Source: Gemmatimonadota bacterium (lineage in GTDB: Bacteria > Latescibacterota > UBA2968 > UBA8231). From it: a stretch of 12,715 bases of DNA. Location of the stretch: positions 1 through 12,715 of the forward strand of contig JAPPEF010000276.1 of NCBI GenBank assembly GCA_028875335.1, written 5' to 3'. Position 1 is the stretch's first letter, and each line of letters opens with the position of its first letter. Positions 5,844 through 12,715 of the stretch are shown here, piece after piece. The notes below the pieces were generated by a model that worked only from the letters and a program-made list of their open reading frames with translations, had not been told where the DNA came from and ran no database searches. Made by a program: the position numbers and the translations under genes.

Positions 5844-6976
5844 AGATAGCAGACATTCGCACGATACCTCTCGTGGGAGCCACGCCCGACGGTGGCTGGG
5901 AGCAGGGGTACGATCCCGGCGACAACCTGCACACCCTCGTAGAGATCGTCACCGACGAAGGAGTAACCGGTCTGGGGTCCGTCTTTACTTCCACCCGCCT
6001 AGTGTCGGGGTCGCTCGCGCTGCTGCGCCCCATGCTGATTGGCGAGTCCATCGAGCCAGCGCGGGTCGCCGAGAAACTGCATCAGGCCACCTTCTGGCAG
6101 GGCCGAGGCGGTGCCGTCACTCACGCCATTTCCGGCATTGACATTGCCTTGTGGGACCTCTTTGGCAAGATCACATCCCAGCCTATCTCGCGCCTGTTGG
6201 GCGGGCGCTACCGGGATAGCATCAAGCCGTATGCATCGCTCATCATGGCCGAGCCAGACGAATTGAAGCCGAGGCTGCAGGCCGCGATGGACCGGGGATT
6301 TCGCGCGATTAAGATGGGCTGGGGACCTTTCGGTCGCGTGTCGAAAACGCTCGACGAAAGCATCGTCAGCACTGCCCGCGAAACCGTCGGCCCAGATATC
6401 GAGCTAATGGTCGATGCGGGCGGTTCCGACCAGTACTGGCCGCACGGCTACAAATGGGCGCTCGAAACCGCCCGCATGCTCGCCAACTACGATGTCAGTT
6501 GGTTCGAGGAAGCCCTGCGCCCCGACGATATCGAAGGGTACATCAAACTCACCGAGCACGCGCCCCTGCCGATTACGGGCTGCGAGGTGCTGACGCGCCG
6601 GCAGTCCTTCCTGCCGTGGATCGAGCGCCGCGCAGTTGACTACATCCAACCCGATGTCACCAAGGTCGGCGGCCTTACCGAGGAATTCCGCATCGCGATG
6701 TACGCCTACGACCACTCGATTCTCTTCGTTCCCCACGGCTGGAACACCGCCGTCGGACTGGCGGCCGACTTGCAGCTAGTCGCGGCTGTGCCGACCGCCC
6801 GTTGGGTAGAATACATCACCCCGTCCCCCTATATTGAGGATCTCGTCAGCGCGCCCTTTTCCCTCGACGAGGAAGGTTTCTTGACCATCTCCGACCAGCC
6901 TGGCTTGGGTATTGTTTGGAATGACGAAGGGATTGAAAAGCACTCGGGGATGAGGCTCACCCCTTCAACTCTGTAG
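5840..6976 (+). CDS. Mandelate racemase/muconate lactonizing enzyme-family protein (enolase superfamily), probable acid-sugar dehydratase
   Basis: A 378-residue enzyme, the normal length. The N-terminal capping domain begins MKIADIRTIPL, and the TIM barrel follows from about residue 130. Metal ligands are Asp192 (MVDAGG), a Glu in WFEEAL (223/224) and Glu249 (TGCEV). The catalytic His-Asp pair is Asp272 (QPDVTKVGG) and His299 (PHGWN), and Glu324 (WVEYI) matches the position of mandelate racemase Glu317. The barrel Lys motif reads AIKMGWG: Lys158 is present, but the second Lys of KxK is Gly160. This pattern suits a member relying mainly on the His-Asp dyad, as several acid-sugar dehydratases do; the exact reaction is not determinable. 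Start: a longer frame opens at 5720, but the ATG at 5840 gives the standard N-terminus and the ATGA overlap with the VOC gene. Confidence 0.9.
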   Translation: MKIADIRTIPLVGATPDGGWEQGYDPGDNLHTLVEIVTDEGVTGLGSVFTSTRLVSGSLALLRPMLIGESIEPARVAEKLHQATFWQGRGGAVTHAISGIDIALWDLFGKITSQPISRLLGGRYRDSIKPYASLIMAEPDELKPRLQAAMDRGFRAIKMGWGPFGRVSKTLDESIVSTARETVGPDIELMVDAGGSDQYWPHGYKWALETARMLANYDVSWFEEALRPDDIEGYIKLTEHAPLPITGCEVLTRRQSFLPWIERRAVDYIQPDVTKVGGLTEEFRIAMYAYDHSILFVPHGWNTAVGLAADLQLVAAVPTARWVEYITPSPYIEDLVSAPFSLDEEGFLTISDQPGLGIVWNDEGIEKHSGMRLTPSTL

Positions 6977-7003
6977 CGGCGCACACGGATCGATAAATCG
7001 CCA

Positions 7004-7771
7004 ATGGGCATCCTCGACCGCTTCTCCCTCCGCGACCGCAAGGCTCTGGTCACCGGCGGCGGCTCTGGCATTGGGCAGGCCCTCGCCGTTGCCCTCGCCG
7101 AAGCGGGCGCGGATGTGGCCAGTGCCGACATCGACTCCGCTGGCGCTGCTAATACCTGTGCTCGGATTGAAAACCTTGGTCGCCAGTCCCTAGCCATCGA
7201 CGCGGATGTCACTGCCAAGGACCAAGTCGAAAACATGGTCGATACCGTTCTCGCTGCTTGGGGTCGGCTGGACGTCGGCGTCAATAGCGCTGGCATTGCC
7301 TTGCGCGGCCCCATTGAGGACATCAGCGAGGCCGATTGGGACCGAGTCCTCGACCTCGACCTCAAGGCCGTTTTCCTCTGCTGTCAGGCCGAGGGCCGCG
7401 CCATGCTGCAGCGAGGTTCCGGCTCGATCATCAACGTCGTCTCGATCTCGTCCCACGTCGTCAACCGCCCCCAACTGCACGGCCACTACAACGCGGCCAA
7501 GGCGGGTGCCTACCAGCTAACCAGAGTATGCGCCGCAGAGTGGGCCGCGCGCGGCGTCCGCGTCAATTCCATCAGCCCCGGCCACACGCTCACCCCCATG
7601 ACCGCCCATGCCGAAGACGACATGAAAAACGCTTGGCTCGCCAACACGCCGATGGGCCGTCTAGGCGTCCCTGCCGACTATCAGGGTGCCGTCGTCTTCC
7701 TCGCTTCGGACGCCTCTTCCTACGCGACCGGCCACGACTTGGTCATCGATGGTGGGTACTCGCTCTGGTAA
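7004..7771 (+). CDS. Short-chain dehydrogenase/reductase (SDR), likely NAD-dependent
   Basis: A 255-residue classical SDR. The cofactor motif TGGGSGIGQ starts at residue 17, and NSAG is at 94-97. The catalytic set is Ser149, Tyr162 and Lys166 (HYNAAKAG), with SPGHTLTPM after the sixth strand and the C-terminal VIDGGYSLW. The acidic residue after the second strand (ASADID, Asp42) favours NAD over NADP. Such enzymes oxidise sugar, polyol or hydroxy-acid alcohol groups. The gene starts 27 nt after the enolase-superfamily gene and has no clear ribosome binding site, so it probably depends on translation from the same message. A dehydratase paired with an SDR is a familiar arrangement in sugar-acid breakdown. 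The gene converges on the adhesin gene with only 26 bp between stops and no visible terminator hairpin. Confidence 0.92.
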   Translation: MGILDRFSLRDRKALVTGGGSGIGQALAVALAEAGADVASADIDSAGAANTCARIENLGRQSLAIDADVTAKDQVENMVDTVLAAWGRLDVGVNSAGIALRGPIEDISEADWDRVLDLDLKAVFLCCQAEGRAMLQRGSGSIINVVSISSHVVNRPQLHGHYNAAKAGAYQLTRVCAAEWAARGVRVNSISPGHTLTPMTAHAEDDMKNAWLANTPMGRLGVPADYQGAVVFLASDASSYATGHDLVIDGGYSLW

Positions 7772-7797
7772 GCTAGTCGCAGTACTTCTCTGTCAAA

Positions 7798-10700
7798 CTA
7801 CCGCAGCAGCATGAGCTTACGCGTCAAGACCACTTCGTCCGTCACTAGTCGATACAGATACACGCCGCTGGCTACCAAGCGCCCCGCGTCGTCCCGACCG
7901 TCCCAGCGGAGTTGGTGAAAGCCGGCCTGCTGCCGCCCGTGGCGCAGAACCGCCACCCGTTGTCCGGTCAACGAGAACACTTCTAAGCGAGCGGGCCCTG
8001 CCGCGGGCAAGAAATAGGCCAGTGCCGTCTGACTGTTGAATGGATTGGGTGCGTTCTGCACCAACTGGGGGCTGTCGGGCAGGGCCATCCGCTTGCCGCT
8101 GCCGTGGAAAGCATCGAAAAGACTAGCTAAGGACGACTCTTGCCCGGTGGCGGTAAAAGTCACCGACTCCAGCCCTTCCACGGTGGCCGTAACTGCGTTC
8201 GTCCCCAGCTCACTGCCCAGCGTCAGCCAGGTTCGGGCGTAACCGTCGGCATTGGTCGTATTCTCAGTGGCCGAGAGCGACCCACCACCAGCGGTCACTG
8301 CAAACGCGACGGCCACCCCGGCCATGGCGGCACCATCCTCATCCGACACTAAGACTACCAATGGCTTGGCTAGTAGTTCGCCGACCGTGCCTTCTTGGTC
8401 CTCGCCGCAGACCTTGGCCAGCGTGTTGGGCATGGCTTGCTCGGTAGCGGTGGCGGTAAAGGGCTCGGGTTCTAGCCCCGCGACGGCGATCTCCACCGTG
8501 TTGGTCCCTGACTCGCTGCCCAGCGTCAGCCGGGTAGAGGCTTGGCCGTTGGCATCGGTGATGGCGGTGATAGACGACTGGGAAGACCCGAAAGTACAAG
8601 GGTTGGCATCGGTGTTCGCCGACAGCATGCCCCCGCCAGCGGTCACGGTAAACGTGACTATCACGTCGGCCATCGCCGTGCCCTCCTCATCGGCCGCGAA
8701 GACGACAAACGACTCGGCCAGTTGAGTGCTAGCCGGTCCTGTTTGTTCATTTCCGGAGACTTTGTCCAGCGCGTGGGGCATTAGGTATCCTGAGAAGGGG
8801 ATATCGGCCTGTGTATTGTCCTGCAGCGCCAAGCCATCTTGGGTGCAGATGGCACCCTCGTCGTCGCACGAGGTAGTGGACGGTAAGGCGATACGCACGT
8901 CGGCAGCGTCTGGTTGTATCTGGATTTCCCACCGGTCGCTACGGTCGTCCACCGGCTGGACGCTGGTCATCCTGCCCCCGGTCACGGTCAGCGCCTGTTG
9001 TATTTCCGCGGCGGTCGTCTCAATCGGTTCGCTGAACGCCAATTGCAGCGTGAAGGAGATGCCGATGTGCCCTGCGGGCACCTCCTCAAAGCCCGCCGTC
9101 AGCGGTGCTCGGGTAACGGAGGCGGCTATGCCCTCTGACAGCTTCTGTCCTCCTGCGGTACAGACGGCGTTGTCGTCGTCGCACGAAGTGGTCGATGGCA
9201 GGGATATGCTCACGTCGTCGTTGCTGTTGGGAGTCACGGTGATTTCCCACTGGTCGCTGCGGTCGCCTACCTTTTGCACGCTGGTTACCGTACCGTTGGT
9301 TACCGTCAGCGCCTGCGTCAGTACCGCGGCGGTCGTCTCAACCGGTTCGCTGAACGCCAATTGCAACGCGAACGGGGCGGTTCTGTAGTGCCCTTCGGGC
9401 ACCTTCTCGAAGCGCGCTGTCAGCGGCGCTCGGGGAATGGAGACGGATCTGCGCAGCTGCAACATCTTCCCATCATTAGAGGAGCAGATAGCACCAACAG
9501 CGGAGCACGAGGTGGTCGGTGGCAGGGAGATACGCACATCGTCGTTGCTGTTGGGGGTCACGGTGATTTCCCATAGGTCACTGCGGTCGTCCACCTTTTG
9601 CACGCTGGTTATCGTAGCGCCGGTCACAGTCAGCGCCTGCGGTAGTTGCTCTTCGGTCGTCTCAATCGGTTCGCTGAACGCCAGTTGCAGCGTGAACGCA
9701 GTGGAACCGTCGTGCCCTGCGGGCACGTCCTCAAAGCGCGCCCGCAGCTCCGTCGTCGTCGCTGTCGTCGTCGATCCTGCCGTCTCCGTTGTCGATCTCG
9801 CTGCCGCGATGGTTCCGCTTGCTGGGTAGGCGTCGCTGGTGCGCGACTCGCTGAAGCCAGCATCGTCCGTGAAGGAGACCTTGACCTTGACCTTCTTGCC
9901 TTGATCGGCCGATACCGGGGTGTAGGTGCTCGATGTCGCGTCGGAGAGATTCGTCTCGTTGCCGCCATCCACCCGGATCCACTGGTAGCGGTAACTGACG
10001 TTGGTTAGCCCGTTGGCGTCGGCAATCTCGCTGGTGGACGCCGTCAGCGTCTCACCCACCCGCGCTGTGCCGGAAATCGTTGGCTGACCCGTCGCCGCAG
10101 TGTTGTCGTCGTCGTCGTCGTCGGTCGATCTCGCCGCGATGGTTCCGCTTGCTGGGTAGGCGTCGCTGGTGCGCGACTCGCTGAAGCCAGCATCGTCCGT
10201 GAAGGAGACCTTGACCTTGACCTTCTTGCCTTGATCGGCCGATACCGGGGTGTAGGTGCTCGATGTCGCGTCGGAGAGATTCGTCTCGTTGCCGCCATCC
10301 ACCCGGATCCACTGGTAGCGGTAACTGACGTTGGTTAGCCCGTTGGCGTCGGCAATCTCGCTGGTGGACGCCGTCAGCGTCTCACCCACCCGCGCTGTGC
10401 CGGAAATCGTTGGCTGGCCCGTCGCCGCAGTGTTGCCGACGCTCACCACGTGGTCGGTCAGCGCCGCGGCGGCGAGGCCGGCCACGTTCTGCACTGGATT
10501 CGACAATGGCACTGTGTAGCTCACCGTCACCCTCTGCTCCTCGGTCACCGCTGTCGCCAGCGTCAGCGTCACCGCCGAGCCATTGATGGCCACGCTCGAA
10601 GGTGCCGTCCCCGAGCCGCCGTCCACCTTGACCGAGTACGCGCTCGTCGAGGGCACCGAACCCATGTCCAGCGTCTCGTCGTAGGTCAGCACCAGCGAGG

Positions 10701-11865
10701 TCCCGTTCACCCTGGCCGTACTCAGCGTCGGCGGCGTGGTGTCGGTGTCGGTGTCGTCGATGATGGTCACGGTCGTTTCAGCGGGCGAGCCCCTCTTGAT
10801 GATCCCTGGAAGAGGCGTGCCGAAGGCGATCTTGACGCTCTCACCATCGTCGACGATCTGCTCGTTGGCGGCGCTGAATGTGAACGACTTTTCCGTTTCA
10901 CCGGCGTTGAATGTCACGGTGTTAGGCACGCCCGAGAAGTCGCTGGCATCCGCGCCGCCTTGAGGCGTTGCGACCAGCGGGATGGCCACTGTGTTCAAGG
11001 GATCAGCGTCCAGAACGACCTTGACCTCTACCCCATCGCCCTCGTCGACCGAATAGGTGGCTTGGTCAAAGGAAACGGACCTTTTGCCGGTCTTGATTTC
11101 GATGGAGGACGCTAAGTTCCAGATGTCGGTGTCCCTGCCGGTCGCCACCACGCTCTTAGGGAGGGAGACAACGGCGGTGCCGACGCGGTCCGCAGGGTCG
11201 ATGAAGTAATTATAGACTGTAGATGAGACCCTCTGGTGCCAGCTAAGACGAGCCCCGGTTATCGTTATGTCAGACAGCGAGTCGAATCTCCAATCGTTTT
11301 TCTCAATATTAGTAGGTAATGGGGTGATGGCCTGGCTGAAGGTGAGGGTCACCCGAAAAGTTGAGGTTGCCGGTTCGGTGGCATTGGAGGTGAACGTGCC
11401 CGTGAGCGCTGGAACGACGGTGTAGCTTGCCTCGGCGGCCTCGTTGTCCCCCTCGGAGGTGGTTACCACCCCCGCCGGGACCTTGACCGTGACGGTGCTG
11501 GCGCTCTGGTCCACGGCAATGTCTGCGTACCAAACGTTGAGAATACCCAACATGCCTTGCTCAAAGGAACTGACCGTGCCGTTGGTGATTTCTAGGTCCC
11601 CGCTGGTCAGGCCGGTGGCGCTGGGCGAGAAGGCGATTCGGACCCTGAATTCACCGCCGACCTCGGTGCTGGTGCTGGGCTCGCCACTGGGCTTGAGCCG
11701 ATCGAGGCGCGTTATGGTCTGCGCCTGCGCCGTCCCCGCCAACAGCACGATGAAAGCCAGCAGCAGCTCGGCTAATGCAATGTAGCGATGGCCTAGATGG
11801 TGCCGGGGTTTACGAGAAGTTGCGAGTTTAGCACGCTCGGTACTGTTCTCCAATCCAATCTTCAT
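7798..11865 (-). CDS. Giant secreted multi-Ig-domain adhesin-like protein with FlgD/PNPFN-type C-terminal domain
   Basis: A 1355-residue exported protein. The signal peptide has a long basic n-region (1-28), a hydrophobic core (about 29-43) and probable cleavage after AQA (48). Domains in order: two Ig-like or SwmB-like domains (49-260); a Calx-beta domain (about 262-373, SVSFDQATYSVDEGDG); a SwmB-like domain (377-477, PPTLSTARVNGTSLVLTYDE); two near-identical 110-residue Ig-like repeats (from 478 and 588) split by an Asp6 linker; three ~106-residue repeats (from about 707, 814 and 920) of the ARFEDVPAGHDG...FSEPIETT kind, each with a C-x6-C pair; two Big_1-type domains (about 1030-1245); and a C-terminal domain with NAPNPFNSQT and GVYLYRLVTD resembling FlgD Ig/T9SS-type tails. 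A GGGAGG lies 5 nt before the ATG. It probably extends from the cell surface and binds other cells or matrix; the ligand and export route are unknown. Confidence 0.9.
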   Translation of the reverse strand: MKIGLENSTERAKLATSRKPRHHLGHRYIALAELLLAFIVLLAGTAQAQTITRLDRLKPSGEPSTSTEVGGEFRVRIAFSPSATGLTSGDLEITNGTVSSFEQGMLGILNVWYADIAVDQSASTVTVKVPAGVVTTSEGDNEAAEASYTVVPALTGTFTSNATEPATSTFRVTLTFSQAITPLPTNIEKNDWRFDSLSDITITGARLSWHQRVSSTVYNYFIDPADRVGTAVVSLPKSVVATGRDTDIWNLASSIEIKTGKRSVSFDQATYSVDEGDGVEVKVVLDADPLNTVAIPLVATPQGGADASDFSGVPNTVTFNAGETEKSFTFSAANEQIVDDGESVKIAFGTPLPGIIKRGSPAETTVTIIDDTDTDTTPPTLSTARVNGTSLVLTYDETLDMGSVPSTSAYSVKVDGGSGTAPSSVAINGSAVTLTLATAVTEEQRVTVSYTVPLSNPVQNVAGLAAAALTDHVVSVGNTAATGQPTISGTARVGETLTASTSEIADANGLTNVSYRYQWIRVDGGNETNLSDATSSTYTPVSADQGKKVKVKVSFTDDAGFSESRTSDAYPASGTIAARSTDDDDDDNTAATGQPTISGTARVGETLTASTSEIADANGLTNVSYRYQWIRVDGGNETNLSDATSSTYTPVSADQGKKVKVKVSFTDDAGFSESRTSDAYPASGTIAAARSTTETAGSTTTATTTELRARFEDVPAGHDGSTAFTLQLAFSEPIETTEEQLPQALTVTGATITSVQKVDDRSDLWEITVTPNSNDDVRISLPPTTSCSAVGAICSSNDGKMLQLRRSVSIPRAPLTARFEKVPEGHYRTAPFALQLAFSEPVETTAAVLTQALTVTNGTVTSVQKVGDRSDQWEITVTPNSNDDVSISLPSTTSCDDDNAVCTAGGQKLSEGIAASVTRAPLTAGFEEVPAGHIGISFTLQLAFSEPIETTAAEIQQALTVTGGRMTSVQPVDDRSDRWEIQIQPDAADVRIALPSTTSCDDEGAICTQDGLALQDNTQADIPFSGYLMPHALDKVSGNEQTGPASTQLAESFVVFAADEEGTAMADVIVTFTVTAGGGMLSANTDANPCTFGSSQSSITAITDANGQASTRLTLGSESGTNTVEIAVAGLEPEPFTATATEQAMPNTLAKVCGEDQEGTVGELLAKPLVVLVSDEDGAAMAGVAVAFAVTAGGGSLSATENTTNADGYARTWLTLGSELGTNAVTATVEGLESVTFTATGQESSLASLFDAFHGSGKRMALPDSPQLVQNAPNPFNSQTALAYFLPAAGPARLEVFSLTGQRVAVLRHGRQQAGFHQLRWDGRDDAGRLVASGVYLYRLVTDEVVLTRKLMLLR
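9803..10105 (-). repeat. Tandem Ig-domain repeat, C-terminal copy
   Basis: This 303-bp block matches 10133-10435 with a single difference (A at 10087 versus G at 10417, synonymous for Gly). The period is 330 bp, or 110 codons. The similarity continues on the low-coordinate side through a 3-bp indel to about 9791, where a GTCGATCTCG string precedes both copies. Such near-identity implies a recent duplication or ongoing gene conversion. Confidence 0.95.
10105..10122 (-). repeat. GTC triplet microsatellite encoding an Asp6 linker
   Basis: Six perfect GTC triplets on the plus strand are read as six GAC (Asp) codons, residues 582-587 of the adhesin. A related imperfect triplet run at about 9751-9774 is read in another register as Thr codons. 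Triplet slippage would change linker length without a frameshift. Confidence 0.85.
10133..10435 (-). repeat. Tandem Ig-domain repeat, N-terminal copy
   Basis: Partner of the block at 9803-10105, in the same orientation and frame. The two copies are joined by a short linker whose DNA is a run of six GTC triplets (10105-10122). Expansion or contraction by 330 bp would keep the adhesin reading frame. Confidence 0.95.
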
Positions 11866-12044
11866 TATTCCTCCCTTTTTTCGTTGATGTACGGCAACGG
11901 CGTTTCAGCGGCATGAACTAACTGCCTCTGTTTAAGCAAGGTATTTTAATATATCGAATGGGATAAAAAAGAAAACGAAATGTTACAATAAAATTATGTT
12001 ATTTTGGTGTATTTTTATCGAAAAAAGACGGCATATAATAAAAA

Positions 12045-12190
12045 TTTTTAAAAGGATGATATATAGTCCTTTTTGCAAGATGATCTACTTTATTTACTTG
12101 GATTACAGACGACGTTATTAATCCATGATTACTTGTTTGGGGAGAGTACCCTCAACGCCTACGGCGATGACAGGCGGCCAACGCTGCCTT
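12045..12190 (+). repeat. Diverged ~150-bp intergenic direct repeat, copy 1
   Basis: It begins with a hairpin at 12050-12073 (arms AAAAGGATGA and TAGTCCTTTT, loop TATA; one wobble and one mismatch). It continues with ACAGACGACGTTA (12105) and ends near GCGATGACAGGCGGCCAACG (12164-12183). The same landmarks occur in the same order in copy 2, about 250 bp to the right. Confidence 0.7.
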
Positions 12191-12209
12191 GAAATTCATT
12201 TCTATTTAA

Positions 12210-12257
12210 CCGGTAGCGCTTACTCCGCTAGCGGCACCGGCTTCGCTAGCTGGCATA
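12210..12257. repeat. GC-richer palindromic patch between the two intergenic repeats
   Basis: CCGGTAGCG (12210-12218) can pair with CGCTA (12226-12230) and ACCGG (12236-12240) around a bulge. CCGCTAGCGG (12225-12234) is itself a perfect palindrome. CCGGCT (12237-12242) can pair with AGCTGG (12248-12253). This is a structured patch set in AT-rich DNA; its function is unknown. Confidence 0.45.
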
Positions 12258-12270
12258 TGGAACATTGTAT

Positions 12271-12290
12271 AAAAGGACGATATATAGTTA
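12271..12290. repeat. Degenerate third copy of the AAAAGGACGA hairpin arm
   Basis: The left arm AAAAGGACGA and the TATA loop are kept, but the right arm reads TAGTTAAAT instead of TAGTCCTTTT, so the stem is lost. It lies only 9 bp before the perfect hairpin of copy 2. Confidence 0.55.
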
Positions 12291-12292
12291 AA

Positions 12293-12445
12293 TTTTTTAA
12301 GAGGACGACATATCGTCCTCTTAAAAGAGAATCTGCTTGATTTGCTTAAATGACAGACGACGTTAGGCATTAATCCAATGTATTACTTATTTTTTCTGAC
12401 GTATTCCTAACGCGTGTAGCGATGACAGACGACCAACGTTACCTT
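12293..12445 (+). repeat. Diverged ~150-bp intergenic direct repeat, copy 2
   Basis: It begins with the perfect hairpin at 12295-12326. ACAGACGACGTTA recurs at 12353, and GCGATGACAGACGACCAACG at 12419-12438, where it differs from copy 1 at two of 20 positions. Landmark spacing drifts by several bases, so the copies are old or have taken indels. Confidence 0.7.
12295..12326. repeat. Perfect 14-bp stem hairpin with CATA loop
   Basis: The arms TTTTAAGAGGACGA (12295-12308) and TCGTCCTCTTAAAA (12313-12326) are exact reverse complements around CATA. On neither strand does a proper T-tract follow the stem, so it is not a standard intrinsic terminator. It could be a REP-like element, a protein-binding palindrome or the end of a small mobile repeat. 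Confidence 0.8.
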
Positions 12446-12486
12446 TATATCCTGTAATTTGCTGAATTTTCCGAAGGTTTTTTTGC

Positions 12487-12715
12487 ATGCTCAAATCACT
12501 TAGTCGCACGGGCACTTGGAAGACGTACTCTACAAGCCAGGGCCTACCATCACTGCGCATTGAACACATCGCCGAGGATAGCGAGGGGTATATTTGGTTC
12601 GCCACCTGGGACAACGGTGCCTGCCGCTTTGACGGGGATGCGTTCCAACATTTCACGACCCAGGACGGTCTTGCTCACGACCAGATTTTCTTCATTCAAA
12701 AGGATCGTCAGGAGC
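12487..12715 (+). CDS. Two-component regulator propeller-repeat protein, N-terminal fragment (cut by window edge)
   Basis: An ATG at 12487, 9 nt after GAAGG, opens a frame that runs out of the window after 76 codons. It encodes TGTWKTYSTSQGLPSLRIEHIAEDSEGYIWFATWDNGACRFDGDAFQHF, followed by TTQDGLAHDQIFFIQKDRQE. The DSEGYIWFAT...GACRFDG unit is the regulator-propeller repeat (reg_prop, PF07494), and GLAHDQIFFIQKDRQ starts the next blade. Full proteins usually carry many such blades as a beta-propeller sensor, often followed by a Y_Y_Y domain and a histidine kinase, guanylate cyclase or other output domain, none of which is visible here. No signal peptide precedes the first blade within the first residues, which is unusual if the propeller is periplasmic. 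It is transcribed divergently from the adhesin across the repeat-filled spacer. Confidence 0.8.
   Translation, partial: MLKSLSRTGTWKTYSTSQGLPSLRIEHIAEDSEGYIWFATWDNGACRFDGDAFQHFTTQDGLAHDQIFFIQKDRQE

Larger units (their letters stand above)
11866..12486. other. 621-bp AT-rich divergent intergenic region with repeated hairpins
   Basis: This region separates the leftward adhesin gene from the rightward propeller gene and should hold both promoters, although I see no clear consensus pair. It is strongly AT-rich. It contains two diverged ~150-bp direct repeats, a family of AGGACGA hairpins and a GC-richer palindromic patch at 12210-12257. No supported gene lies in it; the open frames crossing it lack codon structure and run through the repeats. 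Confidence 0.6.

Noticed and set aside
8036..9829. Many long plus-strand ORFs opposite the adhesin
   Set aside because: They are antisense shadows of a GC-rich repeat gene; their sequences repeat with the adhesin and have no independent start signals.
12295..12326. Perfect hairpin as an intrinsic terminator
   Set aside because: The T-rich arm precedes the stem and no T-tract follows on either strand. It also lies between divergent genes, where no terminator is needed.
12125..12340. 71-residue plus-strand ORF in the intergenic region
   Set aside because: It runs through the hairpins and repeats, lacks a ribosome binding site and has no protein-like composition.
12045..12445. CRISPR array
   Set aside because: There are only two long diverged repeats plus one degenerate arm, with no regular short repeats and spacers.

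Overview
The window looks like a piece of an uncultured bacterial chromosome: a dense catabolic gene run, a small accessory island and part of a cell-surface locus. Several traits recall marine, sponge-associated or soil lineages of the Poribacteria/Latescibacterota kind: several PhyH-type dioxygenases, an enolase-superfamily dehydratase, a CaiB-type CoA-transferase, a giant Ig-repeat protein with a FlgD/PNPFN-type tail, and a beta-propeller sensor. That placement is an inference from gene content, not a taxonomic result. Base composition is mosaic: the catabolic run (3766-7771) and the adhesin (7798-11865) are GC-rich, while 3230-3500 and 11930-12480 are strongly AT-rich.

Left part (1-3209), all on the minus strand. 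The first codons of a class III CoA-transferase (CaiB/BaiF) run off the left edge. Upstream of it lies a toxin-antitoxin module: a UPF0175-type antitoxin followed by a DUF3368 PIN-like toxin. A small acidic ORF (843-1037) overlaps the antitoxin start. Next upstream is a TnpB-only IS200/IS605-type element (about 1059-2276). Its RuvC residues and zinc finger are intact, a hairpin follows its 3' end, and it has a near-ideal sigma70-type promoter. Beyond it are a probable interrupted gene remnant and an unrecognised 217-residue protein with a strong ribosome binding site.

Middle (3766-7771), plus strand. A compact five-gene run encodes two different PhyH-family Fe(II)/2-oxoglutarate oxygenases, a VOC-fold protein, a mandelate racemase/muconate lactonizing-type enzyme whose start overlaps the VOC stop by 4 nt, and a short-chain dehydrogenase. 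Tight spacing suggests one transcript. The likely theme is oxidative breakdown or tailoring of a hydroxy-acid or sugar-acid-like compound, but the substrate cannot be read from the sequence.

Right part (7798-12715). A 1355-residue secreted, multi-domain adhesin-like protein lies on the minus strand, convergent with the dehydrogenase. It carries a 330-bp tandem duplication with only one substitution across 303 aligned bases. A 621-bp AT-rich divergent intergenic region follows, holding two diverged copies of a ~150-bp repeat. Each copy begins with a hairpin of the same family, and one of these hairpins has a perfect 14-bp stem. The window ends inside a gene starting with a two-component-regulator propeller repeat.

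The best candidates for something new are the TnpB element with its possible guide RNA, the paired AT-rich hairpin repeats between the adhesin and sensor genes, and the PhyH-PhyH-VOC-enolase-SDR gene set.
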